Assembly: GCA_963703655.1 (NCBI GenBank)
Contig: CAVPFA010000003.1
Location: forward strand, 124,001 to 188,000
Source: CAVPFA01 sp963703655
GTDB taxonomy: Bacteria > Actinomycetota > Acidimicrobiia > Acidimicrobiales > Bog-793
Direction of reading: 5' to 3'
Length of the DNA: 64,000 nt
Below the pieces are notes generated by a model. That model was not told the DNA's origin. It did not search any database and saw only the letters and a list, made by a program, of their open reading frames with translations. Every line of letters starts with the position of its first letter. Positions within the stretch are counted from its first letter, which is position 1. Of the stretch, positions 1 through 8,402 are shown piece after piece. The translations under genes and the position numbers were made by a program.

Positions 1-528
1 GTCGATTACGAGACAGGACCGGTGTACTGGGGCGAGCCCGGCACCAACGGGCAGCACAGCTTCTACCAACTGATCCATCAAGGCACCGTGCTGGTCCCGG
101 TCGACCTGATCGGATTCGGCACGAGCCTCAACCCGATCGGCAGCCACCACGACATCTTGACGTCGAACGTCTTCGCCCAGGCTCAAGCCCTCGCGTTCGG
201 CAGGACCGAGGAGGAGGTCCGAGCCGAGGGCGCATCGGACAAGGTCGCGCCACATCGCGTCATGGTTGGGAACCGCCCAACGAATGTCATCCTCGCCGAC
301 AAGCTGACCCCACGCGTGCTCGGCTCATTGGTTGCGCTCTACGAGCACAGCGTGTTCACGCAAGGGACAATCTGGGACATCGACTCTTTCGACCAATGGG
401 GCGTCGAGCTCGGCAAGGTGCTCGCGGCAGAGATCATTCCCGAGCTCGAGTCACCGTCCGAACCCGACCTCAATCACGACTCGTCCACGAACGCGCTGAT
501 TCGCCGCTACCGGGCAATGAAGGCGTAG
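1..528 (+). CDS. pgi: Glucose-6-phosphate isomerase, C-terminal part (5' end outside window)
   Basis: Reversible conversion of glucose-6-phosphate and fructose-6-phosphate in the cytosol. The frame is open from base 1, so only the last ~175 residues are present. Both classical family signatures can be read: GEPGTNGQHSFYQLIHQGT near the start, with the His of NGQHSF, and later a block with YEHSVF, QGTIWDIDSFDQWGVELGK, which ends in the conserved active-site Lys. The end at 528 agrees with the usual short C-terminal tail. The next gene, gnd, follows after 52 bases on the same strand, so the two probably form a central carbon unit. The GTG at 22 lies inside the conserved core and is not the real start. 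Confidence 0.96.
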   Translation, partial: VDYETGPVYWGEPGTNGQHSFYQLIHQGTVLVPVDLIGFGTSLNPIGSHHDILTSNVFAQAQALAFGRTEEEVRAEGASDKVAPHRVMVGNRPTNVILADKLTPRVLGSLVALYEHSVFTQGTIWDIDSFDQWGVELGKVLAAEIIPELESPSEPDLNHDSSTNALIRRYRAMKA

Positions 529-580
529 CAAGAGACCCCGCGACCGGGAGAATGACCGAGCGTCCAACAGGGAGGCAACC

Positions 581-1612
581 ATGCCAACAGAAAGACCAAT
601 GCAGCTCGGAATGATCGGCCTCGGGCGGATGGGCTCGAACCTCGTTCGACGCCTGATGCGCGACGGGCACCGCTGTGTCGTGTTCGACGTGAGCCCTGAC
701 GCCGTAAAGGCCCTCGAGGCCGAGGGCGCCAATGGCGCGTCCTCCCTGAAGGAGTTCGTGGACATGCTCGAGGCCCCGCGTGCGTTGTGGCTCATGCTGC
801 CTGCCGCGATCGTCCAGCAGACCCTCGACGACCTCATCGGCTTGCTCGATGGTGGTGACATCGTCATCGACGGTGGTAACTCGTACTACCGCGACGACAT
901 CGCGCGGGCGAAGGTCCTCGCTGCCTCGGGTCTCCATTACGTCGACTGCGGGACATCTGGAGGCGTGTGGGGCTTGGAGAGGGGCTACTGCCTCATGATC
1001 GGCGGGGAAGAGGACGTCGTCGCCCATCTCGACCCGATTTTCAAGACGATCGCGCCGGGCAAGGGTCAGGCGGAACCCACACCGGGCCGGACGCGCGCTG
1101 GAGGCACGGCGCCGGACGGATACTTGCGATGTGGACCGAACGGTGCGGGGCACTTCGTGAAGATGGTCCACAACGGTGTCGAGTACGGGATGATGGCCGC
1201 GATCGCGGAGGGCCTGAGCATCATCAAGAACGCCGACGCCGGCGTGACGGTCCAGGAGGTCGATGCCGAGACCACCCCGCTGCGAGACCCCTGGGCCTAC
1301 CAGTACGAGATCGACGTCGCCGAGGTGGCCGAGGTGTGGCGCCGCGGCACGGTCATCAGCTCGTGGCTTGTCGATCTCATGGCCGACGCCCTCGCGCGCT
1401 CGCCGCAGCTTGATGGGTTCGCCGGCCGGGTCTCCGACTCCGGCGAGGGCCGCTGGACAGTGATTGCCGCCGTCGACGAGGGCGTTCCCGCTCCGGTCAT
1501 CACCGCTTCGTTGATCCAGCGCTTCGAGTCGCGAGGGCTCGGCATATTCACCGACAAGGCTCTCTCGGCCATGCGAAGCGAGTTCGGCGGCCATGCGGAG
1601 AAGCCTGCCTGA
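581..1612 (+). CDS. gnd: 6-phosphogluconate dehydrogenase, decarboxylating, short type
   Basis: Oxidises 6-phosphogluconate to ribulose-5-phosphate and CO2. At 343 residues it belongs to the short bacterial Gnd class rather than the ~470-residue E. coli type. The N-terminal Rossmann loop reads GLGRMGSNLVRRL. The substrate motif GGNSYYRDD is at about residue 100, and the catalytic segment KMVHNGVEYGMMAAIAEG is near residue 195. The ATG at 581 is preceded by GGAGG. A possible source of its substrate lies in the window: the gluconokinase remnant at 18.4-18.7 kb would make 6-phosphogluconate. Coenzyme preference (NAD or NADP) was not judged. Confidence 0.95.
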   Translation: MPTERPMQLGMIGLGRMGSNLVRRLMRDGHRCVVFDVSPDAVKALEAEGANGASSLKEFVDMLEAPRALWLMLPAAIVQQTLDDLIGLLDGGDIVIDGGNSYYRDDIARAKVLAASGLHYVDCGTSGGVWGLERGYCLMIGGEEDVVAHLDPIFKTIAPGKGQAEPTPGRTRAGGTAPDGYLRCGPNGAGHFVKMVHNGVEYGMMAAIAEGLSIIKNADAGVTVQEVDAETTPLRDPWAYQYEIDVAEVAEVWRRGTVISSWLVDLMADALARSPQLDGFAGRVSDSGEGRWTVIAAVDEGVPAPVITASLIQRFESRGLGIFTDKALSAMRSEFGGHAEKPA

Positions 1613-1723
1613 GCGCGCAGGCGCCAACCCGCCTGCAGTGTTCTCGCCTCAACGCGTTACGCGGACTCGGACCGCCGGCCCCGTCGACCCGCCGTCGGGA
1701 GCAGGTCAGGTGTACTGTCGGCC

Positions 1724-2308
1724 ATGACGCGTACCGTGCTGGTGACAGGCTCGGCGGAGCGGGTTGCTGCAGTCTGCGCGGCGCTCAGCGGCCGAGATTG
1801 CGAGGTGGTCGCAGTTGACGACCCGGACGAGCTCCTCGGGGTCTGCGCTTCGCTGGGTCGCGACGCCATCGACTGCTACGTCCAGCTACCTGTCAACGTG
1901 CCATCCTCGGGCGGGACGGTCGTCTCCAGGTTGCAGGCGTTCCTGGCCGGCGGACTGCTGGCGCGCTTCGAGGCGGTGTCCACGGTGCTCGGGAACCTCC
2001 GGCCCAACGCTTCTGTCGTGCTGGTGGCCGGCAACCTGCCGGCCGAGCTCACCGCGCCCGATGATCGCCAGGCCCGGATCTCGCTGCTACGAGTCCTAGT
2101 CCAGGCCATCCGTGCCGACACAGCCCCCATGCCACTGCGCGTTGTCGTCGTCGAGCACACTCGTTCTCCCGACGAGATCGCCGCGATCGCGGTCGATCCG
2201 GCCGTCAGCCGCCTCAGCATGGTCTCGGATGCGGCCGAGCGATACCCCGAGATGAGCTATGCGGACTGGCGTCTCGAGGTGCTCAGTCTGGCCTCCATCG
2301 AAAGCTGA
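1724..2308 (+). CDS. Unknown protein between gnd and phaB, Rossmann-like
   Basis: I do not recognise a named family. The 194-residue product begins MTRTVLVTGSAERVAAVCAAL, which resembles a nucleotide-binding beta-alpha unit. Alternating hydrophobic strands continue (SVVLVAGNLPAEL, LRVVVVEHT), as in degenerate SDR proteins. No YxxxK catalytic pair is visible. The last codons lead into phaB 47 bases downstream, so it may be cotranscribed with the PHA genes. It could be a small accessory Rossmann protein of actinobacterial PHA loci. Function is unassigned. Confidence 0.75.
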   Translation: MTRTVLVTGSAERVAAVCAALSGRDCEVVAVDDPDELLGVCASLGRDAIDCYVQLPVNVPSSGGTVVSRLQAFLAGGLLARFEAVSTVLGNLRPNASVVLVAGNLPAELTAPDDRQARISLLRVLVQAIRADTAPMPLRVVVVEHTRSPDEIAAIAVDPAVSRLSMVSDAAERYPEMSYADWRLEVLSLASIES

Positions 2309-2355
2309 GGTGTCGAGAGCTCGACCCCGCCGTCCCACGAAACGAGGAGAACGAC

Positions 2356-3096
2356 ATGGACCAGCATCGGGTCGCCTTGGTGACCGGCGGCACCCGGGGC
2401 ATCGGCGCGGCCATCATCGGAGCCCTGGCGGCCGACGGCATCCACGTCGCGGCCGGGTACAGCAGCAACCTGGAGGCGGCCGAGGACATGGCGGCCAAAC
2501 TGGCCGAGAAGGGCCACGGCGTGACCCTGCACCAGGGCAATGTCGGCAAACCGGAGGACTGCGAGCGGGTCGTCGCCGAAGTCATCGGGCAGCACGACCA
2601 TATCGACTACCTCATCAACAACGCCGGCATCACGGTCGACAAGACGGTGCGCAACATGACGGTGGAGGACTGGCATGCGGTGCTGCGGGTCAACCTGTCC
2701 GGCGCTTTCTACATGAGCAAGGCCGTCCTCGAGCACATGATCAGCCGTGGCTTCGGCCGTGTGGTCAACATCAGCTCCGTCATCGGTGAGACAGGCAGCA
2801 TCGGCCAGGCCAACTACGCCGCCTCCAAATCCGGCCTCTTCGGGCTTACCAAGAGCCTGGCGCTCGAGACAGCCCGGAAGGGCATCACCGTGAACTGCGT
2901 GGCCCCGGGGTTCATCGACACCGAAATGGTTGCTGCGGTCCCCGCAGAGGTTCTCGAGCGGATCGTCGCCACCATTCCGATGCGCCGGCTGGGCCGCCCC
3001 GAGGAGATCGCCCACTCGGTTCGTTTCCTGCTCCAGGACGAAGCTGCCTACATCACCGGCAGCGTCATATCGGTCAACGGCGGTATCGAGATGTGA
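2356..3096 (+). CDS. phaB: Acetoacetyl-CoA reductase (SDR family)
   Basis: NADPH-dependent reduction of acetoacetyl-CoA to (R)-3-hydroxybutyryl-CoA, the monomer for PHA synthase. The 246-residue length is typical of PhaB. The cofactor loop TGGTRGIGAA is at residues 10-19, NNAG near 90, the catalytic Ser in NISSVIGETG near 137, and YAASK near 150. The pattern INNAGITVDKTVRNM is typical of PhaB. RBS GAGGAG precedes the ATG. FabG is the main alternative, but phasin, phaC and phaZ immediately downstream favour PhaB. No thiolase (phaA) gene is in the window. Confidence 0.9.
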   Translation: MDQHRVALVTGGTRGIGAAIIGALAADGIHVAAGYSSNLEAAEDMAAKLAEKGHGVTLHQGNVGKPEDCERVVAEVIGQHDHIDYLINNAGITVDKTVRNMTVEDWHAVLRVNLSGAFYMSKAVLEHMISRGFGRVVNISSVIGETGSIGQANYAASKSGLFGLTKSLALETARKGITVNCVAPGFIDTEMVAAVPAEVLERIVATIPMRRLGRPEEIAHSVRFLLQDEAAYITGSVISVNGGIEM

Positions 3097-3147
3097 CACC
3101 CGTCCATCCCGCACTCCCAGCTCGTCGAGCGACCTCACACGGGGTGC

Positions 3148-3177
3148 TTGACATACCAAGCGATTGGTGTGTATAGT
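3148..3177 (+). promoter_or_regulatory. Phasin promoter with a palindromic operator in its spacer
   Basis: A -35 box TTGACA (3148-3153) and -10 box TATAGT (3172-3177) are separated by 18 bases. The spacer holds the perfect inverted repeat ACCAA-gcga-TTGGT (3155-3168), ideally placed for a repressor to block RNA polymerase. The architecture is seen directly. That the XRE regulator at 3574, or a TetR-type protein, binds here is inference. Confidence 0.72.
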
Positions 3178-3227
3178 GTGCATGTGCCCGAAGTCCGTGC
3201 ACGTTTCAAGACCTCAAGGAGTTCACG

Positions 3228-3536
3228 ATGGCAACAGCAGCCACCAAGACCACGCCCACGACCGAGATACCCGAGCTTGCCCTCAAGATTCGCGAGCAGC
3301 TTCTCTCCACCGTCCAGCAGGGTCAGCAGCTTTCCGTCGACGCCGCCCAGACTTGGGTCAAGGCCGTCTCGGTTCTTCCCGTCCCCGACCTGACCGCGAT
3401 TCCTGGCGTTCCCGCCATGCCGAGCATGGAAGCCGCCACGAGGTACACCTTCGACGTCGCCGCAGATCTGCTCAACGCGCAACGCGATTTCGCTTTGCAG
3501 TTGGCGAAGGTGCTCGTCCCCGAGACCTCAGCCTGA
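3228..3536 (+). CDS. Phasin-like PHA granule-associated protein
   Basis: Small 102-residue, Ala-rich, mostly helical protein with no enzyme motif. A heptad-like stretch (ELALKIREQLLSTVQQGQQL) is followed by a Pro-rich break (PVPDLTAIPGVPAMPS) and a second helix (DLLNAQRDFALQLAKVL). This layout matches short actinobacterial phasins that coat PHA granules. RBS AAGGAG lies eight bases before the ATG. It has its own strong promoter with an operator and lies between phaB and phaC, as expected for phaP, which is normally the most expressed PHA gene. Assignment rests on composition, size and context. Confidence 0.78.
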   Translation: MATAATKTTPTTEIPELALKIREQLLSTVQQGQQLSVDAAQTWVKAVSVLPVPDLTAIPGVPAMPSMEAATRYTFDVAADLLNAQRDFALQLAKVLVPETSA

Positions 3537-3573
3537 TCCCCCGGGTTCAGCTGCACACGGGAACAAAGAGCCG

Positions 3574-3939
3574 ATGACACAGGGAGATGGTGCTCGCCGG
3601 GGCATGCTTGGCGAGTTCATCCGGGCGCAGCGACAGATGGCCAATCTGTCGCTGCGCCAGTTGTCCGCCCTGACAGAAGTCTCCAATCCCTACCTGAGCC
3701 AGTTGGAGCGGGGGCTGCATGAGCCGTCCGTTCGCGTGCTCAAGTCGATCGCAGAGGCGTTGAACGTGTCCGCCGAGACGCTGCTGCAGCAAGCGGGACT
3801 GATGAGTGACGCCGACAAGGTTGACGACGACGCGACCGAGAGCGCGATCCGATCCGACCGGCGGCTCAGTGAAGCGCAACGCCGTGCAATGCTCAGTGTC
3901 TACCGGAGCTATGTCGAGGGCAGGACCGAAGAGTCCTGA
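3574..3939 (+). CDS. XRE-family regulator of the PHA locus
   Basis: 121-residue protein with a Cro/C1-type helix-turn-helix at residues ~12-67. LSLRQLSALTEVSNPYLSQL forms the HTH and is followed by ERGLHEPSVRVLKSIAEALN. The C-terminal part (residues 75-121) is charged and lacks a recognisable ligand domain. Position between phasin and phaC suggests that it controls granule genes, a role taken by the unrelated PhaR in proteobacteria. The palindrome in the phasin promoter is a candidate site. Regulation of the neighbours is inferred. Confidence 0.85.
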   Translation: MTQGDGARRGMLGEFIRAQRQMANLSLRQLSALTEVSNPYLSQLERGLHEPSVRVLKSIAEALNVSAETLLQQAGLMSDADKVDDDATESAIRSDRRLSEAQRRAMLSVYRSYVEGRTEES

Positions 3940-4006
3940 CGCCGGCAACACCTGGTGGAGCATTGACACTCTCTAGTAACGGGCCGTCGAGGAGTCGGAC
4001 AACAAG

Positions 4007-5728
4007 ATGAAAACTTCAGGCAGTCCCGATTCAGAGGAGAGGTCGGTGCTCGACCGCCTGGGCATCGCCGAGGAACCGATGATCGCTGCGGATCCGGTCT
4101 CGTTCTTGCGTTCGCTCGCCGCGGCCGGTACCCGGCTCGTAAGGAACCCGGCCGGTGTCGCCACCGCCAATGCGCGGTTGGCGATCGGCATGGCCGCAGC
4201 CATTCGCGCCACGTTGGCCCGCGCCGTCGGGGGCACGTCGGCCGGTCCCATGACTCCGAGCACTGGCGACAGGCGGTTCTCCGACCCTGCGTATGCGGAC
4301 AATGCGCTGTACTTCCTGTTGGAACAGCAGTACCTGTTGACCAGCCAGCTTGTCAGCGAGCTGCTGGACGCGGCCGGCCTGGAGGGCGAACAGGATCTCA
4401 AAGCGCGGTTCGCTTCCAATTTCATCCTCGACGCGCTCGCGCCCACCAACACCCTTGCCGGCAACCCGGCGGCGCTCCGCAGGGCCTTCGACACCGGTGG
4501 CAAGAGCCTCGCCAGGGGTGCGAGGAACATGTTCGACGACCTGCGCAACAACGGCGGCTGGCCCTCGCAGGTCGACAGCTCCGGCTTCGAGGTCGGCGTC
4601 AACATGGCAGCCACCCCCGGTGCGGTCGTCTACCGGAGCGACCTGATCGAGCTGATCCAGTACGAGCCACAGGTCAAGAAGGTGCACGCAGTGCCGCTGT
4701 TGTTCTGCCCGCCTTGGATCAACAAGTACTACATCATGGATCTGGCTCCCGGTAAAAGCCTGATCGAGTGGGCGATCCAGCACGGCCACACCTGCTTCGC
4801 GATCAGCTACCGCAACCCCGACGCGACCATGCGCAACCTGAGCTTCGAGGACTACCTGCGTAAGGGGCCCTTGGACGCCGTGCGCGTCGTCCGTGAGATC
4901 ACGGGCGCCCCAGAGGTCAACACTCTCTCGGTCTGCCTCGGGGGGACGCTGACTGCGATCGGGCTGGCACACAACGCCGCCGTCGGGGACCGTTCCATCA
5001 AGTCCGCCACTTTCCTGAACACCCATACCGACTTCAGCGCTCCGGGTCCCCTCGGAGTCTTTACAGATGAGGCCACGATCGCCGGTCTCGAGAAACAGAT
5101 GGAAAAGCGCGGCTACCTAGATTCCGACAAGATGGCGCACACTTTCGACGCGTTGCGGGCAAACGACCTCGTGTTCCAGTACGTCGGGAACAACTGGCTG
5201 CTCGGCAACAAGCCGCCCGCCTTCGACCTGCTCGTCTGGAACAACGACAGCACCCGGATGCCGGCCAAGATGCACTCGCAGTACCTGAGGTCGTGCTTCC
5301 TACGCAACGAGTTCGCACGGGGCGAGTTCGTGATCGACGGCCAGAAGCTCGAGCCGGGGAAGGTGGACATCGACACCTATGTCCTGTCCGCGGTCGACGA
5401 CCACATCGTCCCGTGGGTCTCCGGCTACAAGACCACCCAGCTGTTCAGCGGCCATAACCGTTTCGTGTTGAGCACCTCGGGGCACATCGCCGGCATCGTC
5501 AACCCTCCCGGCCCAAAGGCCAGATACTGGACGAACGACGCCCGGCCCGCAGATGCGCACGCCTGGAAGGACGGCGCGAAGCAGCAAGAGGGCACCTGGT
5601 GGGAGGACTGGGCGAGATGGATCGCCGCCCAAGGTGGCCGGATGGTCGCCCCTCCCCAAGAGCTCGGCAGCAAGCGCCATCCACCCATCGAGGCCGCGCC
5701 GGGCAGCTACGTCCGCACCCGCGCGTGA
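4007..5728 (+). CDS. phaC: Class I poly(3-hydroxyalkanoate) synthase
   Basis: Polymerises (R)-3-hydroxyacyl-CoA into PHA at the granule surface. The length of 573 residues fits class I synthases, which act without PhaE or PhaR subunits. The N-terminal domain (about 1-200) includes the FILDALAPTNTLAGNPAAL block. The alpha/beta-hydrolase core contains PPWINKYYIMDL and the lipase-like box SVCLGG, with nucleophile Cys310. The catalytic Asp lies in VLSAVDDHIVPW and the His in STSGHIAGIVNPP. The stop overlaps the GTG of the next gene (GTGA), so translation is probably coupled to the depolymerase. Confidence 0.96.
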   Translation: MKTSGSPDSEERSVLDRLGIAEEPMIAADPVSFLRSLAAAGTRLVRNPAGVATANARLAIGMAAAIRATLARAVGGTSAGPMTPSTGDRRFSDPAYADNALYFLLEQQYLLTSQLVSELLDAAGLEGEQDLKARFASNFILDALAPTNTLAGNPAALRRAFDTGGKSLARGARNMFDDLRNNGGWPSQVDSSGFEVGVNMAATPGAVVYRSDLIELIQYEPQVKKVHAVPLLFCPPWINKYYIMDLAPGKSLIEWAIQHGHTCFAISYRNPDATMRNLSFEDYLRKGPLDAVRVVREITGAPEVNTLSVCLGGTLTAIGLAHNAAVGDRSIKSATFLNTHTDFSAPGPLGVFTDEATIAGLEKQMEKRGYLDSDKMAHTFDALRANDLVFQYVGNNWLLGNKPPAFDLLVWNNDSTRMPAKMHSQYLRSCFLRNEFARGEFVIDGQKLEPGKVDIDTYVLSAVDDHIVPWVSGYKTTQLFSGHNRFVLSTSGHIAGIVNPPGPKARYWTNDARPADAHAWKDGAKQQEGTWWEDWARWIAAQGGRMVAPPQELGSKRHPPIEAAPGSYVRTRA

Positions 5729-6465
5729 GCAAGCCCGGACCGCGTCCGCCCGACACCCGTGTAGCGAGTGTTCGCGGTCTGCGCATTCGTGTCCGAGTGG
5801 AGGGCGAAGGGGACCCGCTGCTGCTGTTGAACGGGTTGACCCGGCCTTTGGAGAGTTGGGGTCCCTTCGTCAAGGCGCTGACAGGTCGCAGGATCGTCAG
5901 CTTCGACGCTCCCGGAGTCGGGGGCAGTCCGAGACCCGTCCTGCCGCTGTCGATATCGACGCTGGCCGCAATCGCGGCGTCGGCGCTGGACGAAACCGGT
6001 CTCGACGCGGCGGACGTGCTCGGGTTCTCTCACGGCGGTGCCGTCGCTCAGCAGCTGGCGCTCGACTCCCCGCGAAGGCTTCGCAGGCTGGTACTCGTGT
6101 CCACGTCGTGCGGCGTCGGAGCTATCCCTGGCCGCCGGAACGCCCTGGGCCGCTTACGCGCCCCGTCGGACTCTGGCTCCTGGCCCCGGCCGGACGCGCT
6201 CGGGGCGCTGTGGCATTCCCTGGCTATTTCGAGCTGGTCGAGCATCCCGTTCCTCGGTGCGATCCGGGTGCCCACCTTGGTCGTCTGCGGCAATCGCGAC
6301 CGGGTCGTCCCTCCCGCGAACAGTGCCTTGCTGGCCCGACGCATCCCCTGTGCGGACCTGGTGCTTCTGCCGGCCGGTCACGACCTGCAACGGCGTGGAC
6401 CCGCCGAGGCGCTGGCCGGCGCTGTCGAGGCTTTTCTAGCCGAACGCCAACTGCACGTCGGCTGA
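5725..6465 (+). CDS. Alpha/beta hydrolase, probable intracellular PHA depolymerase
   Basis: 246 residues from the GTG that overlaps the phaC stop by four bases. An upstream ATG at 5599 lies inside phaC and is unlikely. The fold shows LLLLNGLTRPLESWG (oxyanion region), FDAPGVGGS, the nucleophile elbow GFSHGGAVAQQLAL, an acid in GNRDRVVPP and a His in LPAGHDL. GVGGS plus the HGGAVAQQ elbow and the location behind phaC resemble PhaZ-type intracellular medium-chain PHA depolymerases. A general esterase cannot be excluded. Its last 30 bases overlap the converging KAS III-like gene. Confidence 0.8.
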   Translation: MSKPGPRPPDTRVASVRGLRIRVRVEGEGDPLLLLNGLTRPLESWGPFVKALTGRRIVSFDAPGVGGSPRPVLPLSISTLAAIAASALDETGLDAADVLGFSHGGAVAQQLALDSPRRLRRLVLVSTSCGVGAIPGRRNALGRLRAPSDSGSWPRPDALGALWHSLAISSWSSIPFLGAIRVPTLVVCGNRDRVVPPANSALLARRIPCADLVLLPAGHDLQRRGPAEALAGAVEAFLAERQLHVG

Positions 6466-8391
6466 GGACGACTCCGGAGCCGGTTGCGAGCGTTCGGGAG
6501 CTCTTGCACCTTCGGTCGCCGGCGAATCGGCGCTCATCGCCACCACGGCCGGATCGATCCGCATCACGAGATAGCCAGCCACGGCGCCGGCCCCGAATCC
6601 TGGCGTGAAGATCCGCAGGGGCTGGTTGATGACGCCATCGCGGACGGCGTCGTGGATGGCGAGAGGGATGCTCGCCGAGGAAGCGTTGCCGACCTTCTCG
6701 ATGTTGAAGTAGAGGCTGTCGGAACGCAGTCCCGCCTTGATCGCAAGCTCGCTGACCATCGTCTTGTTGGCCTGATGGGGCACGATGAGCTCGATGCTCT
6801 CGAGAAGCGAAGCCCGCACGCCGTCCGGGTCGGGGAGCCCTTTCAATTCGTCGATCATCTGCGCGAGATAGCGTCCCGCGAGCGCTTTCACCTCTGGGCC
6901 GTACACGGTGATGTTGTTGTCGAAGGCGGGGTTGGGCCAGATGATCGAGTTGACCTCAGTCGCCGGACCGCTGGCGTAGGTCTGCAGGTACTCGATGTCG
7001 GGAGGCTCGCCACCCGGCGCAGGACCGACGACGATGGCGGCGGCGCCGTCGCCGAAGATCATCCGCGAGGGCCGGACGTTGCCGATCTTGTCCGAGAACT
7101 TCTCCACGCAGATCACAAGTACTGGGCGCACTACCTCCTGGAGGATCCGCGTCGCATCGGACAGGCCATAGGGCAGACCGGCACAGGCTGCGACGATGTC
7201 GCAGGACGCGTGCGTCTGGAAGATGCCCAGTTCACCTGAGATCCAGGTCGCGACCGATGGAATCATCCGAGTGCTCGTGCACGTGCACACCAGTACTGCG
7301 CCGATCTCCCCGGGACGGCGCCCGGCGTGGGCCAGCGCAGCTTGTGCCGCCTGCAGCGCGATGTCCTCGAGGCTGTGCGAGGTGTAGCGGCGTTGCTCGA
7401 TACCGGTCTTCTCGCGGATCTCTTCGGCGGTCATGGGCGACCAGTTGTAGGCGGCGTTGCGGATCAGGTCCTCGTTGGTGCAAACGACATCACCGTGAAC
7501 CACTGCAAGCGCTTCGAGTCGGGGCATCACCGAGAACTGGGTCCGCACGTTCACCGGCTTGTAGGGGCGGATCGGTTGGGTGGCCTCCTTGGCCCCCGGG
7601 CTGGGCGCGGTCACCCTTCCCACGTCCAGGCGTCGCAGGAAGTGGCGAACCTCCTGGTCGCGTGGATGGAAGACCACGACGTAGTCGTCGTCGCCCAACT
7701 TGCCGACTTCGACGAGCTCAGCGTCGGAGCGGTCCCACGGGTACTGGTTGTGCAGCACCATGGCCCATCGGTTAAGGGCCTCGAGCTCAGGGACCTCCTC
7801 AGAGCAGTCAACTATGTCGGTGAAGCTGTAGATCGGAAAGTCTGCGTCGTAAGTGGGCAACCGGAAGGTGAGATTGGTGGGATCGGAGAGGATCTGGGCC
7901 ACCGTCGGCTTGATCGTGGGCAGGTCGCTGGCGTGATGCTTGCGGTGTCCGAAGACGTCGAAAAGGATCCCGAAGATGCGATCCTCAACATCGCGGTCGA
8001 AGGTCGGCGACAGCGTCTGGTAGGCGCTCTCGACCGCCGCGATCTTGCGGTCGCCGTCTTCCCACGGCGTCAGGATCGGCAAGAAGACGTCTGTACGGGC
8101 CCGCGGCACGTCGGACCAGCGGGTGGGCCGTTTCTCGTAAAGCGTCAAGGCAAAGCGGTTGGTCCAGAACAAGTTGAGTGCCAGGTCGCGCATCAGCTCA
8201 TACCGGCTGGTGTACGCGCCCGCCTCAACGCGGTGAAGGATGTCCGTCCCGGTGGGGGCTTTCACCTCGAAGTCCCGTCTGATCACGCTGTCGAGCTGCT
8301 CCAGGCTCTGCATGACAGACAAGTCCAGCTGGGGGACGAAGTTGGAAGGGAAACAGATCCGGTTGTGAGAGTTGACGACGAAGGGCTGCAT
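6436..8391 (-). CDS. KAS III (FabH)-like ketoacyl synthase with an extra N-terminal domain
   Basis: 651 residues, about twice the FabH length. The C-terminal half (from about residue 285) is a thiolase-fold KAS III-type enzyme with all three catalytic residues: Cys403 in VAACAGLPYG, His539 in VPHQANK, Asn569 in KVGNASSASIP. The first ~285 residues are well conserved in composition but match no family I know; they contain ALNLFWTNRF, LPILTPWEDGDR and VVVFHPRDQEVRHFL. RBS GAGAGGA precedes the ATG at 8391; the frame opens upstream but would run into the neighbouring gene. Likely reaction: Claisen-type condensation of acyl thioesters. Whether it serves PHA, lipid or hydrocarbon synthesis is unknown. 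Confidence 0.88.
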   Translation of the reverse strand: MQPFVVNSHNRICFPSNFVPQLDLSVMQSLEQLDSVIRRDFEVKAPTGTDILHRVEAGAYTSRYELMRDLALNLFWTNRFALTLYEKRPTRWSDVPRARTDVFLPILTPWEDGDRKIAAVESAYQTLSPTFDRDVEDRIFGILFDVFGHRKHHASDLPTIKPTVAQILSDPTNLTFRLPTYDADFPIYSFTDIVDCSEEVPELEALNRWAMVLHNQYPWDRSDAELVEVGKLGDDDYVVVFHPRDQEVRHFLRRLDVGRVTAPSPGAKEATQPIRPYKPVNVRTQFSVMPRLEALAVVHGDVVCTNEDLIRNAAYNWSPMTAEEIREKTGIEQRRYTSHSLEDIALQAAQAALAHAGRRPGEIGAVLVCTCTSTRMIPSVATWISGELGIFQTHASCDIVAACAGLPYGLSDATRILQEVVRPVLVICVEKFSDKIGNVRPSRMIFGDGAAAIVVGPAPGGEPPDIEYLQTYASGPATEVNSIIWPNPAFDNNITVYGPEVKALAGRYLAQMIDELKGLPDPDGVRASLLESIELIVPHQANKTMVSELAIKAGLRSDSLYFNIEKVGNASSASIPLAIHDAVRDGVINQPLRIFTPGFGAGAVAGYLVMRIDPAVVAMSADSPATEGARAPERSQPAPESSSADVQLAFG

Positions 8392-8402
8392 GGCACGTCC
8401 TC

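Noticed and set aside
470..1627. Long open frame antisense to gnd, with similar ones opposite phaB (2257-3183) and malate synthase (42458-44158)
   Set aside because: They lie fully opposite well-identified conserved genes, have Arg/Gly/His-rich low-complexity translations and no family motif; such frames are expected in GC-rich DNA.
5599..5724. Upstream extension of the PHA depolymerase start to the ATG at 5599
   Set aside because: This would overlap phaC by 130 bases and adds Arg-rich sequence without homology; the GTG overlapping the phaC stop fits better.
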